64,000 nt of DNA from Fen-1135 sp963705275 (GTDB taxonomy: Bacteria; Desulfobacterota; Syntrophia; Syntrophales; UBA2185). Shown here piece by piece: positions 61,167 through 64,000 of this stretch. The notes beneath the pieces are model-generated. The model did no database searches, had not been told where the DNA came from, and saw only the letters and a program-made list of their open reading frames with translations. The first letter of the stretch is position 1. Each line of letters begins with the position of its first letter. Made by a program: the position numbers and the translations under genes. The DNA is taken from positions 682,001-746,000 of the forward strand of contig OY970063.1 of the NCBI GenBank assembly GCA_963705275.1, read 5' to 3'.

Positions 61167-62387
61167 ATGGATAAACCTGCTTTGAGAAGGGATATACAAC
61201 CCGTTACCACAACCATTAAGGGTCGGCGGATGATCGCCTTTCATGATCCTTACCATTTGACCGACCACGGCGTTGCGCTTGATTTTAACACACTCCCCAT
61301 CCTGCAGCTCCTTGATGGATCTCATGATCTGAGGGACATTCAGGCCATGCTTATAAAAAGGCAGGGTGGTCGCATTGTTTATGTATCGGAGATTGAATCA
61401 TTTATTGAGTCACTTGACAGGGCCTGTCTTTTGGAAAGTCCATCCTTCCACCAGAAGATGTGCGGGCTCCGCAGCGAATTCAGTAACCGACCGACAAGGC
61501 TTCCCGTCCATGCGGGAAAGTCCTATGTGTCAGAGCCAGCTCAGCTCGCTCAGTTCATAGAGAATGCAGAAAACAACTTAAGTCAGGAATATTTACAGCA
61601 TATCTCGAATAATATTAGAGGTATCCTCGCTCCCCATATCGATATCAACATAGCCAAAGACATCTACGTGAATACCTACCGTTATTTGAAGGGGAAAAAC
61701 TATGATATCGTTGTGATTTTAGGGATCAACCATCACGTGCAGGAAGGGCTTTATTGCATCTCCGAAAAAAACTACATAACTCCCTTCGGAGAAATCAAAA
61801 CAAATAAAGAATTTACCAGGAAATTAAGAAAGAGGGTGCCTGAAGGAACATTCGCACCCGATGATTTCGGCCACATGACGGAACATTCCATCGAGTTTCA
61901 AACTATTTTCCTGCACCACTACCTCACGGGCCCCTTTACCATAGTGCCCATTCTCTGCGGGGGCGTCCACGAGTTCATCCAGCATAGCACTAACATGCTG
62001 ACTGATGGGAGGTTCCTGGAAATGGTGTCCGCGATGAAAGAATTGCTGGATGAAGGAAAGGAACGCATACTTCTTGTCGCGGGCGTCGACCTTTCCCATG
62101 TGGGACAGAAATTTGGCGATCAGGCAACGGCGGAAGCCCTTCTTCCCCAGGCTATAACCCATGATAAAATGATACTTTCCTACCTTTGCCGCGGAGAACC
62201 GGAAAATATCTTCCGGGAGGTCCTTGAAACACAAGACAGATACCATGTTTGCGGTCTGCCTGCCATCCTGCTCTTCGCCAGCCTGCTTGCGGAAAACCGA
62301 GCGGACATTCTTTACTTTGAAACCTTCCGCGAACGCGAGACAGAAAGTGCCGTAAACTACGCCTCATTGATTTTCACAACAGCATAA
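61167..62387 (+). CDS. MEMO1-family protein (AmmeMemoRadiSam system protein B) with N-terminal PqqD-like region
   Basis: A 406-residue protein. Residues about 150-400 form the MEMO domain: RGILAPHIDINIAKDIYVNT (His157), VVILGINHHVQEGLYCISEK, FGHMTEHSIEFQTIFLHHYL, and LLVAGVDLSHVGQKFGD. The His/Asp/Cys set resembles the iron site of extradiol dioxygenases. The first 100 residues (FHDPYHLTDHGVALDFNTLP, then ILQLLDGSHDLRDIQAML) look like a PqqD-type or small winged domain. The usual AMMECR1 and radical-SAM partners of this system are not adjacent. The function is unknown. Confidence 0.87.
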   Translation: MDKPALRRDIQPVTTTIKGRRMIAFHDPYHLTDHGVALDFNTLPILQLLDGSHDLRDIQAMLIKRQGGRIVYVSEIESFIESLDRACLLESPSFHQKMCGLRSEFSNRPTRLPVHAGKSYVSEPAQLAQFIENAENNLSQEYLQHISNNIRGILAPHIDINIAKDIYVNTYRYLKGKNYDIVVILGINHHVQEGLYCISEKNYITPFGEIKTNKEFTRKLRKRVPEGTFAPDDFGHMTEHSIEFQTIFLHHYLTGPFTIVPILCGGVHEFIQHSTNMLTDGRFLEMVSAMKELLDEGKERILLVAGVDLSHVGQKFGDQATAEALLPQAITHDKMILSYLCRGEPENIFREVLETQDRYHVCGLPAILLFASLLAENRADILYFETFRERETESAVNYASLIFTTA

Positions 62388-62493
62388 GGATACCTCATCC
62401 TAAGGGAGGATTTGCAAGCAATTCCTTAGTGGATCGTATACAGAGAATGTAACATGATATACAGTTGATCTAATTGCGGGTCTATGAATACGA

Positions 62494-62522
62494 TTGACAT
62501 CATCGATAATTTAGAATATTTT
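62494..62522 (+). promoter_or_regulatory. Promoter of the DUF4124 gene
   Basis: TTGACA (62494-62499), 17-base spacer, TATTTT (62517-62522), about 40 bases before the start codon. Confidence 0.45.
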
Positions 62523-62560
62523 TTAATGTAAAAACCAGCGAATTTGGGAGGTCTTAAGGG

Positions 62561-63031
62561 ATGACTGCTTATAAATTGCGCGGCTTGATGCCAGCGGCGT
62601 CCTTAGCACTGCTAATCTTTATATTGATTGCATCCGCCGGCGAAGCACAGGGACAAACACTTTACGAATATATCGACAAAGACGGCACGGTGATCATCAC
62701 CGATAATCCACCGCCCGGAGTCAATGTCAAGAAGTCACAATCATTGCCTACTATGACGGAAGAGCAAAAAGCAGCGTCGGAAAAAGAAGGCAATGAAAAA
62801 GTGCAGAGATATCGTGAGGCCGATGCGAAAAGAAAAGAAAGGGAAGCAAATATCAGAGTCGCCAGAGAAGAATTGGAGAAGGCAATAAGAGACGAAGAAA
62901 ACTACAGGAGGAATATGAATCAGGCCTCCGGTTATGCGCAGAGACACCACTGGCGAACGCTGGTAGATGAACAGCTAAGACTTATCGAAGAAAAGAAGAA
63001 AAAACTTGACGACCTCGAAAGCCGTCCATAA
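62561..63031 (+). CDS. Exported DUF4124-domain protein with coiled coil
   Basis: A 156-residue protein with a signal peptide (AASLALLIFILIASAGEAQG), a DUF4124 segment TLYEYIDKDGTVIITDNPPP (residues about 37-56), and a long charged helix rich in Glu, Lys and Arg (residues 70-150) likely to form a coiled coil. DUF4124 proteins are periplasmic, of unknown function, and often carry such tails. GGAGG lies about eight bases before the ATG. It converges with meaB. Confidence 0.85.
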   Translation: MTAYKLRGLMPAASLALLIFILIASAGEAQGQTLYEYIDKDGTVIITDNPPPGVNVKKSQSLPTMTEEQKAASEKEGNEKVQRYREADAKRKEREANIRVAREELEKAIRDEENYRRNMNQASGYAQRHHWRTLVDEQLRLIEEKKKKLDDLESRP

Positions 63032-63119
63032 CCAAGAGATAGGATCGGCTCCACTTATCAACTGCCGTAACTTCTGGTCCGGCTCGACAGCAACCAGACG
63101 ACCGGACAGAAGCCCAACC

Positions 63120-64000
63120 CTAAAAACACCCCTGTAAATATTTCCTGGCGATTTCTTCGGCCAGAGAAGCTGGATCTGATTCCTTCTTCAGCAGTTTTTC
63201 GACCATGCTGTCGAGTTCACCCGTTTTTACGAGCATTTCTAACACGGGTTCGAGGATATTGGATCGCAGGGCCTCATTCAGTTCATGCAGCCTCTTGCGC
63301 CGCTGCCTGTCGCCGATAAGATCACTGGTTATGAGAAACTCATAGTGTTCGTGAATCTTGGAAGATAATGTCCGAAGGTCCTCTTCGAATTCTTCCGGCT
63401 TAAAGGAATTCCTGATTGTAACGACGGGCGGCTTCCAACCTCCGGGAGGAATCGGTGACATTTCGATCATGGTCATGAGCTCCCTTTGGAGCTTTTGCGC
63501 ACCATCACGATCCGCCTTGTTGACGACGAATACGTCAGCAATCTCCATGATGCCTGCCTTGATTGCCTGGATTTCATCTCCCATACCAGGCACAAGGACG
63601 ACGACTACTGTATGGGCATAGTGGATAATCTCCACCTCCTGCTGACCCGTACCTACGGTTTCCACAAATATTACATCTTTCCCCATTGCATCCATGACAT
63701 GGATGGCATCGCCAACTGCCTTCGAGAGGCCGCCCAAGGAACCGCGCGTGGCAAGACTCCGTATGAAGACGCCTGTATCCTCGGAATGGCGCTGCATACG
63801 GATCCTGTCACCGAGCGTTGCTCCGCCCGTAAAGGGACTTGTCGGATCAACGGCGAGAACCCCTACCGTTTTTTCCTTCTTACGGCTTGTCTCAATGAGA
63901 CCGTCAACAATAGTGCTCTTCCCTGCTCCCGGCGAACCGGTAATCCCCACAACCTGGGCTTTACCCGTATATGGGAAAATATGTTTTATGGTAAGTTTTG
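63120..64000 (-). CDS. meaB: Methylmalonyl-CoA mutase-associated GTPase MeaB, 5' end outside the window
   Basis: A G3E-family GTPase that protects and reloads the adenosylcobalamin of methylmalonyl-CoA mutase. The coding frame runs off the right edge: upstream of the internal GTG at 63950, in-frame codons read KLTIKHIFPYTGKAQVVGIT, so the N-terminus is missing. Visible: P-loop TGSPGAGKSTIVDGLIE, switch DPTSPFTGGATLGDRIRMQR, VIFVETVGTGQQEVEI, VVNKADRDGA, and the C-terminal helical dimerisation region ending YLQGCF. It suggests propionate or methylmalonyl-CoA metabolism; the mutase genes are not in view. Confidence 0.94.
   Translation of the reverse strand, partial: KLTIKHIFPYTGKAQVVGITGSPGAGKSTIVDGLIETSRKKEKTVGVLAVDPTSPFTGGATLGDRIRMQRHSEDTGVFIRSLATRGSLGGLSKAVGDAIHVMDAMGKDVIFVETVGTGQQEVEIIHYAHTVVVVLVPGMGDEIQAIKAGIMEIADVFVVNKADRDGAQKLQRELMTMIEMSPIPPGGWKPPVVTIRNSFKPEEFEEDLRTLSSKIHEHYEFLITSDLIGDRQRRKRLHELNEALRSNILEPVLEMLVKTGELDSMVEKLLKKESDPASLAEEIARKYLQGCF

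Overview
The window reads as ordinary chromosome from an anaerobic, delta-proteobacterium-like organism (Desulfobacterota, most like the Syntrophia group). This assignment is inference. It rests on a UGA-containing selenoprotein gene, a PxxKW cysteine-rich protein, a small atpZ-atpI-atpB F0 operon away from the F1 genes, a long acyl-CoA dehydrogenase, a MeaB GTPase, a Tat-exported formate-dehydrogenase-type enzyme, and stand-alone YcaO and MEMO proteins. No rRNA, insertion sequence, prophage or CRISPR array was found. Two tRNAs are present, Val(GAC) and Lys(UUU).

Layout. 0-2.5 kb: the end of a glutamine amidotransferase gene, a C_GCAxxG_C_C redox protein read through an in-frame UGA, MarC, and a TraB/GumN protein. 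2.6-9 kb (minus): atpB-atpI-atpZ, plsB, ptsI-ptsH. 9-18 kb: PxxKW protein (plus), then on the minus strand merR-like, ihfA, pheT, pheS, rplT, rpmI, infC (AUA start), thrS and tRNA-Val. 17.9-22.3 kb (minus): pgsA, a four-gene envelope/lipoprotein cluster, rsmI. 22.4-25.9 kb (plus): UDP-xylose synthase, UDP-glucose dehydrogenase, FAD oxidoreductase. 26-33.1 kb (minus): a translation/secretion operon argS-SPOR-ffh-rpsP-khpA-rimM-trmD-rplS-rnhB-yraN. 33.4-35.5 kb (minus): prepilin peptidase and two nucleotide-sugar genes. 35.7-38.7 kb (plus): ribD, acyl-CoA dehydrogenase.

39-47.2 kb (plus): a visibly GC-richer respiratory cluster of eight genes: a four-cluster Fe-S protein, a TorD chaperone, a 66-residue Tat peptide, the molybdopterin subunit, an Fe-S subunit, a tiny lipoprotein, cytochrome b, and a PLD-like membrane protein. 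It should make a periplasmic, membrane-anchored formate dehydrogenase. 47.3-51.2 kb holds small exported and stress-type proteins, one of them frameshifted. 51.3-57.7 kb holds a frameshifted PhoB-like regulator, radA, serC-serA, purA and tRNA-Lys. 57.9-64 kb holds a YcaO protein, a metallo-beta-lactamase-fold protein, an exported YidD-like protein, a MEMO-family protein, a DUF4124 protein, and meaB cut by the window edge.

The best single observation is at 190-657. An ORF finder truncates this gene, but an in-frame UGA sits exactly where the family has its first conserved Cys, and a well-formed bacterial SECIS hairpin begins just after it. The most system-like regions are the formate dehydrogenase cluster with its unexplained small proteins and the YcaO/metallo-beta-lactamase pair.
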